In this document: positions 11,401-22,385 of the stretch, in pieces
How the letters are laid out: every line of letters begins with the position of its first letter
Numbering within the stretch: the stretch's first letter is position 1
Assembly: GCF_963576675.1 (NCBI RefSeq)
Contig: NC_088911.1
Location: forward strand, 74,057,256 to 74,121,255
Length of the DNA stretch: 64,000 nucleotides
Reading direction: 5' to 3'
Origin: Euphorbia lathyris
Taxonomy: Eukaryota > Streptophyta > Magnoliopsida > Malpighiales > Euphorbiaceae
The notes under the pieces: generated by a model
The model's input: the letters and a program-made list of their open reading frames with translations, nothing else
Told to the model about the DNA's origin: nothing
Database searches by the model: none
Program-made: the position numbers and the translations under genes

Positions 11401-13797
11401 CAATTCTAAAACCTTGTTATAAAGTTCCTTCCGCTCCTTTGCCCCTTCAATGTATTTAATCTTGAGGTTTTCATGCAATGCTACTTGCTCCTTGACTAAT
11501 AGAGTTAACCAATAGATTAAGAAGCCTAAAGAAATAACTCTTAGTTTTTAGACTAGGTAGAATTTGGTAACGTTAACATACATGTGGACTGAATGCTAGA
11601 CCTCATTTCATCCATATCTGCAAGGCACTTCTTGTATTCCAATGCCTCCTGAGACAACTTTATGTGCTCCATTTTCATAATCTGCAAGATCAAACAACAA
11701 AAGTTAATGTAAATGCATATGTAAGGATTTTCCATACATCTCTAGTCATACTTTTTGCACCTTTAATTTTCTAGTAACGTCCCTCAATGATGTGAACCAC
11801 TTGCTCTTCTCTTTCACTTGGCCCTCAATGGCAAATGCTAAACATAGACAGCTACCAGTTTAATTATAAAATAATAATAACAATGTTTGAACTTGTTACT
11901 TCAGCACAAAATTAAATTGGCATACCCAATGACCCAACGTGCATAGATTTGCGCATGAGCTCGTTCTGTAACTCTTTTAAAGACTTCCAAGCTTCTTCGC
12001 ATTCCCTATTCTTAAGTTGGTTTTCCCTCTTGAGCGCCTCCAACTCCCTTCTCACCTCTGTAAGTTCTGATTTCTGAATATCATCGCGTCTAAGAAGCTT
12101 TTGATAATCTTCTTCCCCTTGATGCCTGCGATTTTCTTTCTATTTCGCCATATTTTTTAAGAGGAAAAGAAAATAAAGGAAAGTTTGTTAAGCTTTTGTT
12201 TTTCATTGGGACCACAAATTTTGGTTACAACTTAGAAGTAGGATTAGGATGAATACTTCAGCTGAGTCGAATTGTGCCACTTGAGATATTCCCATTAGGT
12301 TCGAAAATTGAGCTTCGCGAGCATCTGGAGCTAGAATATTTGTAAATCTTGTTTAACACATAAACAAGAAAGGAATCATAAATTAAAACACAACAGAAGG
12401 GTTCAACTTACAATCAGAAGAATCTTTTGTTATCGAAATGCCACAAACAATTGGGCTTCCAATAACTCCTTCAAATCTAATGGTTAAGCCTTCTTCACCA
12501 TCAACACAAGCCTTAAGGTCGGATAAAACCAGAGGGTTATTGGCACCTACTTGAGAAAATATATCGAGGCAGGAGACAACCTAGAACAATGATCAACCAG
12601 CAGAATAAGGTTAGCTTAAAAGTTAAAACATAGCTCTACAGCATGAATTCCATTGTGTTTCTGCATAAAAAAAAAAAATCACCTTCTTCTCTTGTAGGAA
12701 AACATCGAACACTCTCATCCCAGGAGGGCCATCTGTGAATACAATTTCTGCAAGGTGCAGGTTAACAAAATAATTCCCAGGCTCCAGTGGTTGAAAATAG
12801 TAGGAGAAGTTTCCAAAACGAGCTGTTTGGAAGATGGAAAAATCTTCCTCGCCATTTCCAATTTCAGCATTAGTCCTTACATGATCTCCTCCAGAATAGC
12901 AAGTGTCCTCCAAAAACTCTACACCGTTCAAAACAACAGCCCCATTGGTGGATCCTGCGTTAATATTAATACCAAGAAAGGGAGTTTTCGGCAATTTCAT
13001 TTCGTCTTGCTGTGGATAAAGTTCCAAGGAAGATTCAGGGGATAGATCTTTGCCGAATGTTTGGCATACTGTAGAAAACTTCACAGACGGTGTCTTATTT
13101 GCATAACTAGTATTGGTAGCTTTGATACCATTCTCTAGAGAGAGCTCAAAAGAGTAACTGAACTTGTTCCTCTCCAAGAATTCAGTGGTATCCATCCATG
13201 TAGCTGTCGGTATCTCAGGCGAACCAGCACAAATCACAAGGTCGGGAGATGTTAAAGAAAAACCAAGCAAGGATCGACCTAAGAGACATCATAAAGTTCA
13301 ACAATAATTCCTCGTAATTGAAGATCAAAGATGGTGAAAAAAGAGTGGGGGAAGTGTAGATATTATACCATCAATGACATCATTAGCAACTGTGTCAACT
13401 GCTTCGAACCCTTGATTTGCTTGACAACACAAATCTGAAAGAAGAAAATGTCTTACTGCATCCACATAGACTCGAGGATTGGGAAATTTTGAGCAAAAAA
13501 ATAAAATAAAAATGAAAGAGATAAATGTACCTTCGTTTGTGGAACTTGGATCCGCCATGGAAATCAAAGACAAAGAGCTGGGCGAAGTGGGTTGGATAAC
13601 TGCGAAGAACAAAATGTATTTTATTTAAAGAGAGAAAAGACAAATTGGAGGAAGAAGGAGAAATATCAGATGAAAGTTAAAAGAATAAATTTACAATGAG
13701 ATGTGGTTTGACATTGTTGATGAGAATGGCATGAATCGTCAGTGAGAAGTGGGTCATGCCGTTGATTAAAATTATCGCCATTATTACCATCTTCCAT
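8496..13797 (-). CDS. MDKIN-like: Kinesin-14 motor protein with N-terminal malectin-like domain, 18 exons
   Basis: Minus-end-directed microtubule motor of the plant malectin-domain kinesin type. Exons (minus): 13797-13695, 13599-13531, 13434-13369, 13278-12683, 12580-12412, 12330-12257, 12139-11926, 11837-11761, 11681-11582, 11495-11397, 11308-11132, 11019-10734, 10594-10433, 10334-10119, 10020-9983, 9813-9650, 9557-9432, 9326-8496. All introns are GT-AG and the exons sum to 3567 nt, 1188 codons plus stop, with no break. Residues ~180-333 are malectin-like ([16 protein letters not shown]). ~350-520 is charged, probably coiled coil. The neck-motor joint [15 protein letters not shown] near 523 marks kinesin-14. 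P-loop GQTGTGKT 607-614, switch I SSRSH ~725, switch II DLAGSE 756-761; motor ends ~860. A second helical segment and a basic, proline-rich tail follow. Malectin-like domains bind diglucosides in animals; the ligand here is unknown. The acceptor before exon 7 has the weakest sequence. Confidence 0.93.
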
Positions 13798-14080
13798 ATC
13801 AATTTGAATATACAGAAGACTTGCAGCTTCTTTTAATGTAAAATATCTTAAAAGAGAGAGAGAGATCGAAGAAGAAGAAGAAGAAGGGAGGGGGAGAGAA
13901 AAGTATGGAAGTGAATTGAATTGATTTGGGAAAAAAGAAGAATGAATCAGAATGGAAAATTGAAAGATGACCGTTTGTTAAGGCATTTGAAATTTGAAAA
14001 CTCACGCCCTCGGATGCTGGAACTTCTTGTTTCCTTTTTCAATTGAAAGCAAAGCGCGGTCTACTACCATATTTTTAGGG
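13798..14080 (-). promoter_or_regulatory. Kinesin 5' leader and proximal promoter
   Basis: Upstream of the kinesin ATG (13795-13797) the minus strand is pyrimidine-rich: a CTCTCT run at about 13855-13866 and a TTC repeat at 13868-13888, typical of plant 5' leaders. An AACGG core (13971-13975, minus strand, followed by TC) resembles the core of the MSA element bound by MYB3R factors in G2/M genes, which would fit a mitotic kinesin. Only the core and its 3' flank match, so this is suggestive only. No clear TATA box was found. Confidence 0.4.
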
Positions 14081-14980
14081 TAAATTACACTCATGCCTCA
14101 ACTCTCGATCTTATTCTCTTTATGATTCCTCAATTTCAATAGTGGATATAACTTTTTTTTTTTTTTTTTTTGGCAAAAACTATCTTGAAGTCCTTGATCT
14201 TTCAAGTTTTAGTCTAGTAAACCCTGATTTTTTATTTTAACTCATTGAACTCATAACCACTAATCAATTGACATGTGGTAATGAAAGAGGAAACAAATCG
14301 AATAGCTTCATGTTCTAGACAATGACGAGAACATCTACTAGTCTCAGCAACCTTATACAGAAAGATGCATAACCTCCATTAAAATAGCTGCAACAACACA
14401 TTTAATTAACAGTTTAGATCAATACAAAGTCTCATAGACCTTTCTTCCTTCTTCGTTTAACATTACTCTTCCCTCCTTCCTTCCTTCGATGTCTCTTTAC
14501 CTTCCTCTTTCTTTCCTCTTTGATCTTTATTTAAAACATGCCAAAGTTGAGGGCCAACTGAGATGAATCCTTCAAGATAGTATGAAATATTGTGCTACGC
14601 CATTTTTCCTTTCACATGACACAAGATATATGACAGACATTTGTTTCTGTATTGTCTGAATGTTTTTCGCGACACTATATTAAAGTTATGCATCTAAATA
14701 TTTATGTGAAAAGAACCTCAAACCACACGTGGCCTTACAATGACACACGTCTGTCATCTAAAGAAAACGCTCTTTTAATTGAAAAGTTACTTAACCATCA
14801 GAGGACACATGTTATATATGATTGTCATGGTTGTCTAACAAAAAAAAAAGCAAATGAAATTAAGTTACGCGTCCAACCAAAACGCATCTCAAATTTAAGG
14901 CACTCAAAACGTTTGACTAACATTGCAGCTCATATATAAACCAAAATCTAGAGAGTGAATTAGGTTTCTCCTTCAGTTCC
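14081..14980. other. Intergenic DNA with an oligo(T) tract
   Basis: This contains an 18-nt T run (about 14150-14170) next to the phrase TAAATTACACTCATG, which looks like the edge of a non-autonomous plant repeat, and otherwise A/T-rich sequence. The frame at 14652-14939 plus has no motif and is not convincing as a gene. No terminal repeats or TSD could be assigned. Confidence 0.45.
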
Positions 14981-15028
14981 ATGATTCAGGCTTCAGCTCT
15001 TCCATCCCTCTCTTTGGCTATCTCCATG
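14981..15028 (+). other. Possible orphan first exon (16 codons plus splice donor)
   Basis: ATG at 14981 opens 16 codons (MIQASALPSLSLAISM) ending at a good donor, ATG|GTATGTAAAT (GT at 15029-15030). The serine- and leucine-rich start could be the beginning of an organelle-targeting peptide. About 900 nt of T-rich, intron-like sequence follow, and then a LINE. No second exon could be found. It may be the 5' end of a gene truncated by the LINE, or chance. Confidence 0.22.
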
Positions 15029-15929
15029 GTATGTAAATCTCCGTTTCTGAGATCGAAACACGAAAATGGTAGGCCATGTTTACTCTGTTCCTCGATGTAT
15101 TATAGTTTCATTGTTCCTTAATCTATCTTTTCCTCATCAAACCTGTAATAATCATCAGATTTACTCTTGTGGATGTGGATTTCAACTGTTGGAATAAGGA
15201 TGTATTAATTGTCAGACTTTCCAATGAAAAGGTTAGATCTTTCGCTTATATACATTGATTTCTTTGTATTAATTGTAAGATTCACTAATGAAAAATGTGG
15301 GTCTTTATCTTACCTACACTGATTTCGCCGTTTCAATTTATGTTAAAGGTGGACAATATGCTTCGTGATGTTATTGTGGGTGATGCTGAGATAGATAGAT
15401 CTTGCTCTTTTTATTTGCAAATATTATTAACACTAGGGATCATGAACTGATTTAAGTCTCTTTTTATTTGAAAATAATATTTGCATGAATATTACGAATG
15501 CTTGTGTACATGGAAAAATTGATTGAAGTGTATAACATGGAAGATTTTTTTTAACTTATTGAGTATATGTGATTGATTGATTGTTATCTTATTCGAGAAA
15601 CATGTTCTATTTATGGTTACGAAGCATGTTCTGTATGCTCTTATACTTTTAGATGATCAATGAGTATATTGTATTGGAGTTGTGGCTAGTTGTTGTTGGT
15701 CTATTGCCTGTGGGTAGCATAGCATGCCAAACATTGCATAAATGTTCAATAGTTGTAACAGAATCCCTATTAGCATACTCTTATTTACTGAAATGAAACA
15801 CTTGGCTACTTGAAGTGAAAATGACATATTTATGCTTTTATACTTTAGATTGTAATTCAGTATGTGTATGAAGCATGTAGTAAAGGGTTGTGAAGTTGCT
15901 TCATGTTCTGTTGGTTGATGTTCTGTTAC
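15029..15929 (+). other. T-rich intron-like or intergenic stretch
   Basis: Stop codons are frequent in all frames and T content is high, as in plant introns. No LTR, TIR or RNA gene is evident. Its right boundary is the approximate 5' truncation point of the LINE. Confidence 0.4.
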
Positions 15930-17760
15930 TAATTGGATAAGATAGAAGCTTGCCTTGCAGGTTGGAAATCCTAACATCTCTCCCTTGCTAGTCGTCTAAC
16001 TTTAATAAAATCGGTTGCGTCTTCTATCTCCTCTTATTCGATGCAAACGACAGTCCTACCTATGAGTATCTGCAACTACTTTGATGCTGCAAATAGAAAA
16101 TTTCTCTAGGGATCAACACAGCGGAAGAGGAAAATCCATTTAGTAAATTGGCGTACTATTTGTTAGCCGCGAAGAAGTGGCGGCTTGAGGGTGCACATGA
16201 CTAGGGAATTTAATATCACAATAATAATGAAGTTGCCATGGAAGATGCTAATGGAACCTAGCTCCCTTTGGGTCCACGTATTACGCGCTAAATACTATGG
16301 CAGGCGTATTGTCTTCGAAATGTTTCAGAATAGACGTTCCCAGTCACTCACCTGGAAAAGTATTATCATGGGTTCTGCTATTCTATCACCTAGCATGAGA
16401 TGAATAATTAATGATGGTCAATCAACTTATTTTTGGACTGACTTCTGGTGCATGACAGGTCCGCTAATCTGCTAAGTTATTCGACAAATTCCTGCTAACT
16501 AGGGTGGCGGACTTCTAGATCGGACCTTCGTGGATCTAGCAGCTCCTGGAGCCTTATTTACCACAACGGGTTTTGCTTGAGCTGGCTTCCATTGTTTTTC
16601 TCCCAAATACAACTGAAATAGATGGCTTGTTTTGGAAACATTCGTGTTCGGGTACTTACTCAGTAGTTACTAGTTTTTGGAGTTTGTAGGAGATCCCCGA
16701 GGAAGGAAATTGGGCAGAGATATGGTCGAATATCAAGTAGGTGGTGGCTCCCAAGCAAGCTTGCATATTCCTCTGGTTAGTGGCTCAGAACAGCATCATA
16801 TGTAATACTAATCAGGTGCCAATTATCTGACTCGACCGACTGTAATGTTTGGAGAGCTGCAGAGATACAACTTCACATCTTTAGGGATTGTAGGGAGGCG
16901 CAAAGTGTTTGGAATTTCTTGGTTCCGCCCAACTTCCGCCAGTATTTTTATTAGTTGGCTTGCTCCACTTGGCTGCGGGTTAACTTGAAGATCGAAGTGT
17001 CTTTGCATGGTGTATTATGGTCGAGTATTTTTACCATCGGATGTGGTGGATCTGGAAATGGAGGAATTAGCGAGTTTTTTGTAGAGTTTCAATGGCGGGT
17101 GATAAATCACAGTTCATCATGGACCGAGTGAAATAAACGACTCAGGCTCAATAGCGTCTATCTGTGAAAGGGGCTGTTTAGTGAGAAAATCAATGGATAA
17201 GCTGGACTTTGTCTGAATCTGATTGGGTTAAGGTGAATTCAGACGTAGCCAGTAAAGGGAACCTAGGAGCAGCCTCGGCTGGGGGTTTAATTCGGGATCA
17301 TCAAGGTCATTGGAGAGGGGGTTTCTGGCTAACTTGGGCATCTGCTCAACCTTCCTAGCAGAACTCTAGGGACTCTACTTTGGGTTGGATATGTCTTGGG
17401 AGAAGGGGTTCTGGAGGATGATTGTAGAGTTGGATTCGAGAACTGTCTTAAGCTTTATGATCAGACATGTTGGGATTCACCACCCACAAGCTTGGCTTAT
17501 CGGAGATGTCATGATTTGAGGGACAGAGATTGGGATGTTCGATTTATGCATTCGTATAGGGAAGGGAATCAAGCTGCTGACTAGATGGCGAATTTTGCAG
17601 GATCTTGCTCTTTGGGTTGTCACGAGTGTGATGTGCCTCCTATAGGCCTCTAGAATATCCTTGAAGCTGATAGTCAGGGTCGCTCCGTTTAAAGGATCGT
17701 TTTTTATTAGTTTTCTTTTTGTCTTCCCGAGCTTTTAGCCCTCTTATTCACCAAAAAAAT
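15930..17760 (+). pseudogene. 5'-truncated plant LINE (non-LTR retrotransposon), RT C-terminus and RNase H
   Basis: With stops and shifts, the plus strand encodes the end of a LINE ORF2. There is a thumb-region motif (LAGWKS..LSLASRLTL.KSV near 15955-16010), SSYSMQTTVLP, RKIHLVNW, LMEPSSLWVHVLRAKY, then the SLTWKSII segment (~16345) and a (Y)FWTDFW segment. After a gap comes an RNase H domain: WVKVNSDVASKGN, AGGLIRDHQGHW, then DWDVRFMHSYREGNQAAD near 17530-17580. The 3' end is the usual LINE tail, a pyrimidine-rich stretch ending CACCAAAAAAA at about 17750-17758. 5' truncation and decay are typical. No clear TSD was found. Confidence 0.87.
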
Positions 17761-18155
17761 GATTAAGTTTCATTCCAGCAGTTGTGTGTGCACAATCCCA
17801 ATGGTCCAAAAAATGGTTCAAACTACGGCAAAGACCAAAATACTGTGGATGGGAGAATGGAAAAAATTCAGATTTCTCTCCCTTTTTCTTTCTTTTTGTG
17901 GCTGTACTTTTATCTTAATTTCTCATCTCTAACTTACCCATATATACCCTAAAGTTTACATTTGGATTTAACCCAATTTAAACTCCTAGTGAGTCAAAAA
18001 CAAAAAGAAAAGCCCAATAAAATAAAAGTATACTCATACTTTAAAACCATTCAAAAGAGTTTATCAATTAAGCTTCTCAAATAAGCAAAAGACATTATTA
18101 GCCTTATAGTAAATAAACTAAACTTTTAAAACAAAATACACAGTAAACATAAATT
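17761..18155. other. Intergenic A/T-rich DNA
   Basis: No gene or named repeat was recognised. It ends with the 5-bp target sequence AAATT (18151-18155) of the LTR element that follows. Confidence 0.5.
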
Positions 18156-18681
18156 TGTTGGAAAATTTTGAATAAAATTATATATTAATTTAAATATCAA
18201 TAAACACCTCATTTCATGAACAGTCGTGTCCGTCATGAACAGTCGTGTCCGTACGTGAACATTCGTGTCTGTCCGTGTACAGTCGTGTTCGTTCGTGAAA
18301 AGACATATCCTTTCGAGTTCTATTTATATAGAATGGATTGTCAAATTCACAAGTTGTTGAAAAGTTGTTAAAGTTGTTGATAAAATAAACATTCTCTGAA
18401 TGTTTATGTTTTCTATCTATTCATAGTGTTTTTGTTTTCCTACTCCGGTGATAACGAGTCTACATACAGTTTGAGTTCGCTTGCATAATCTGTTGTATCC
18501 TGGGACGATCGTCAATAGCAACGACATCGTCTTAAGAAAACTGCTAATACAGGCGTCAGATTTGTCTAACTCTTTCTTTTTAATTTCTAGTTTTATTGTT
18601 CATATGTTTTTCTGTGTTCGATTTGTTTTTTGGTTAATCACATCCAACATTTTTAGGACATACGTAATTGTTTGTCTAACA
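18156..18681 (+). repeat. Left LTR of the short element
   Basis: 526 nt, TG...CA. It contains a short tandem array of about 19-nt units built on GAACAGTCGTGTCCGT (about 18217-18300), with one more unit than the right LTR. A TATA-like TTTATATAGAATGG follows at about 18323. Confidence 0.88.
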
Positions 18682-20703
18682 TTCTTAAGACATATGTCGT
18701 CGTTTGTTGATTTTCCAAAGAACATCTACAGAAGTATTGTTCTTGTAAAGGAGGTTTGAGTTTTTGAATTATGTTCAAATAATTATACAAGCAGAGAAAA
18801 AACCATGTGCAATTAATTAATAGTTTATTTTTATGAGGTTTACGAGTTCAAAATACCTTTGAGTTGAATCATAAAAGAAAGAGGTTTTGGAAGAGGTTTT
18901 TATATGATGAAAGCTTTCTTTCATTATTTAGAAGGAATTCTATAACTAAGAACAGTATATATAACCTTCTGGAATCACATTCTATTAAATGGATTCATAA
19001 ACTATATCTTCCATATTTTATGATATGTGCTTTCCTGATCATAAAATTTATTGCTTTAATAAGTTTCTTTTGGTTTGTTTAATTAAATTCCAAATCTGTT
19101 AATAGTTTATTAATTTCATTGTTTAGCAGTTTTATATGATTAAAAATCTATTATAAATATAGATTGAACCAAGTAGGAAAGTTCGTGATGCACTTGGATA
19201 TCGCTGGAATCAATAGTTTTTCGTACACAGAGAAATAAATTGTTGATTTATTTTGTTAATGGTTTCAGTTGAAAAAGCAAAGCAAAATTATGTCAGAATG
19301 ATACAAGGTAAGTGTCAAATTAATCTCTCCAATTTTTTAATTTCTTAGTTCACAGACGTACAAGAATACCTTGATGGCTTGTGTTGACGAATATAATTTC
19401 ATATTTTTTGAATGAAAATTATATTGGGACGGATTGGACAATATAAAAATTTATAAACGAAATATTGTTTTGTTGTTAATTCTTGTCTAGTTTCTATTTG
19501 TTTAAACAAATTAACTGCCTTTTGGCATGTGTTGGTACATGTACGTTAATTGAATATGGATCCGGTTTTAACAACACGGGCACTTCAGAGGCTTTAGGCC
19601 AATCTGTACCAGTGGCAACGTGTAAGCCACACTAAAAGTCTAGGAAAATTCATTGGTATGAATTTTAAAGACTTTGTGATAAAAGAAAATATGTTTTCTT
19701 AATATATGATAATGATATGCGAAAATTCCATATTTGATATTCTCGTGCGTAAGGGTTGATTTACATTAGAAATGTGAAATGTCATAAATTGATAAATCTG
19801 AGCAGTGATGTTATCTAGCCGAGTTAGACGTTGGTAGATGAACATTAGTTAGCTAGATTTAATTTATGAAAGTCATTAAAAATGTAGAAATCAAATCGCC
19901 TTAAAATAAGTACGTCACAATGATGGAATCGAAGAAAAATATCATATCAATTAGTGAATATGCGGTATATAAAGCTTCCGAATAATGAACTCGGATAGAA
20001 AAGTTTCTGTGTGATAACACCATTAGTCAATTGATCTCAATGAGTGTATTCCTTGTTGATTTTGTAGAATCAAAGGATAACACAGTGGATCCGCTAACCT
20101 AGAGGTTAAACCGAGATCAAATTGAAAAACCATCAAAAGGAATGAGATTAAAGCCAATTAGAAGAAGCGTTATGTGAAGGAAAACCCTACCTAGTTGACT
20201 GGAGATCCCAAGATCTAGGTTCAAAGGGACACCCTAATTGCATAAACCTTGTGCGTTCACTGTGGGGGTTAAACCCAAGTCCATTCCTAGATGTAAACAG
20301 TGACACAAACGAAAAAAGGTTAAGCTAATGATACATTGTGCGTCAGTATGCTGAGCAAATAAATCACCTATGTCAGAGTGAAGTGGGGTCGCTTCGATGG
20401 AGACTAGTGGGGCCTAGTTTTCTTAAACTCTCGCAGAACCAGACGATGTTCATGACTATAACGAACATAACCATGAGAACCAATACCGTGTTATGTTGGT
20501 ATGTGTGTCGGGTATATCATCGTTTACATAAACGACAGAATAGTTCAAAGACATCGCGTCTACTAGTCAGCTAGTAAAGTAAATATACTATCACAAGGGA
20601 AGGTCCAATGCACATTAGCTACCTATCCTATGCAGATATCTCCTATAGAAAGTTATCACCAAGTCGTAATCGTCTCGTTTCTAATTTTATTCATGTGGGG
20701 GAT

Positions 20704-21201
20704 TGTTGAAATGTTTTGAATAAAATTATATATTAATTTAAATACCAACAAACACCTCATTTCGTGAACAGTCGTGTTCGTACGTGAATAATCGTGTCTG
20801 TCCGTATACAATCGTGTTCGTTCGTGAAAAGACATATCCTTTCGAGTTCTATTTGTATAGAATGGATTGTCAAATTCACAAGTTGTTGAAGTTGTTGATA
20901 AAATAAATATTCTCTGAGTGTTTATGTTTTCTATCTGTTGATAGTGTTTTTGTTTTCCTACTCAGGTGATAACGAGCCTACAAACGGTTTGAGTTCGCTT
21001 GCATAATCTGTTGTATCTTGGGAGACGATCGTCAATAGCGACGACATCGTCTTAAGGAAACTGCTAATACAGGTCTCAGATTTGTCTAACTCTTTCCTTT
21101 TAATTTCTAGTTTTATTGTTCATATGTTTTTCTGTGTTCGATTTGTTTTTTGGTTAATCACATCCAACATTTTTAGGATATACGTAATTGTTTGTCTAAC
21201 A
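20704..21201 (+). repeat. Right LTR of the short element
   Basis: 498 nt. It matches the left LTR apart from scattered substitutions, one missing unit of the ~19-nt array and a 10-nt shorter AAGTTGTTG segment. It ends at CTAACA followed by the TSD copy AAATT. Confidence 0.88.
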
Positions 21202-21456
21202 AAATTTGATCTTAGCATCTTTAAAAGACTCGTTTATTAGGCTTTTTAAGTTCAATTTTGAAAAGTTTGTGATAAAATCCAACTCCAAAAACCTCTTAGT
21301 TAAAAAGAGCTCTAGTGGTTATTATTTAGATATTAGTTTGTAAAATAAATAGTTACCAACAATTACAGCTCTTTATACCTTTCGTCAAAACCATACAAAG
21401 GATAAAACTTTAATAAATTGTAAGCCTTTGAAATTAATAAATGGTAATATTGTACA

Positions 21457-22200
21457 AGGTAAATTATAAAAGTGGTTCAATTTGGAGGCTCATTTATATA
21501 TTTAGACTTATTACACCACTTATTAGATATTTTGATTATTTAAATATGGACTTTTCTAAAATATCCTTTACGTATATATAACACTTAGCCATTACACCAC
21601 CCATGACCATCGATATAGTCCTAGAGTGACTTATACCAATAAACACAATAACAATGAATACATAATGCTCGACAAAGTATAAAATAGTGCAGTGGCATGT
21701 TTGATAACACTCATATTTCATCAATTTTGACTTATCAATAGAACAGAAATTCCTCACGGAGTCGTAGTTCGCACAACCACGAAGTAATTATACAACTGCG
21801 GAGTCACAATTTCTTGATATTATAGCTTTGCAGGTTACGATTCTGCGAAGCAAAATCATAAACTACAAAGGGAATGGGTAAACACTGATACATACGATAT
21901 GATAAAATTTTACTTCAAATGCACAAAACTATCCTATACAAAGTAATTTCGGGATGTAAAATCAATAAAAAACACTTGCATGAAGAGTTTGGAGCTTGGA
22001 TTGATGTATGAAATTGAAGAATTATAAGGGATTGGAAGAAGAGAGAAGAAAGAAACAAGGAAGATGAAGAAGAAATGGCTAAGTGTTATATACATATGAA
22101 GGGTATTTTGGGAAAGTTTATATTCAAATAGTTCTAGATTTGTAATGAGTATAAATATATAAATAGACCTCCAAATTGCATCAATTTTGTTATTTAGCCT
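21457..22200. mobile_element. Non-autonomous DNA transposon with long terminal inverted repeats, 8-bp TSD
   Basis: The left end (21457-21595) and the right end (22080-22200) are inverted copies with moderate divergence; both contain CAATTTGGAGG and TATATAACACTTAGCCAT. Outside lie ATTGTACA (21449-21456) and ATTGTATA (22201-22208), an 8-bp TSD with one mismatch. There is no coding capacity. Long TIRs with an 8-bp TSD suggest an hAT- or MULE-like foldback element; the family cannot be fixed. An internal 579-nt part (21602-22180) was copied in inverted orientation into the Tat LTR at 26146-26721. Confidence 0.68.
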
Positions 22201-22208
22201 ATTGTATA

Positions 22209-22380
22209 TAAAAGTAAGTTTTTATATTACAATGGTTTTTCAATTTCATTTCAAAATTTATGATTTCTTCAAACGGTAAAATGTCACAAAAACGCTATAA
22301 ATACAACACAACTTCTCATTTGTCACTACAAATTTATTTTATTCTATCTCATTTTCAATTATATTTTATTTTTGCAATGG
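22209..22380. other. Host or MITE-like flank of the nested insertions
   Basis: A/T-rich sequence. Joined conceptually to 54540 onward, across the whole nest, it gives the pre-insertion locus. The flanks on both sides look like a Harbinger/Tourist-type non-autonomous element (ATAAATACAAC.. on the left, TTTTTATGGAATTTATAATAA.. on the right). That impression rests on base composition and word similarity only. Confidence 0.3.
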
Positions 22381-22385
22381 AGAAT

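Larger units (their letters stand above)
18156..21201 (+). mobile_element. Short LTR retrotransposon with degenerate interior, Ty1/copia-derived, TSD AAATT
   Basis: Two direct repeats, 18156-18681 and 20704-21201, both start TGTTG and end GTCTAACA. They are flanked by AAATT at 18151-18155 and 21202-21206, a 5-bp TSD. A purine tract GTGGGGGAT directly precedes the right LTR, so the element is on the plus strand. The 2-kb interior has no long ORF. Near 20085-20170 a frame with stops still reads like the last residues of copia RNase H (DPLT...KPSKGMRLKPI). It is therefore a deleted, non-autonomous copia derivative rather than a TRIM of unknown origin. Confidence 0.88.

Noticed and set aside
14045..14060. 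E2F site upstream of the kinesin (AAAGCGCGG)
   Set aside because: The orientation and base order do not fit TTTSSCGC on either strand.
15950..15965. Splice acceptor CTTGCCTTGCAG for the orphan first exon
   Set aside because: The sequence is part of the LINE reading frame (LAGWKS...), so it is not evidence of a second exon.
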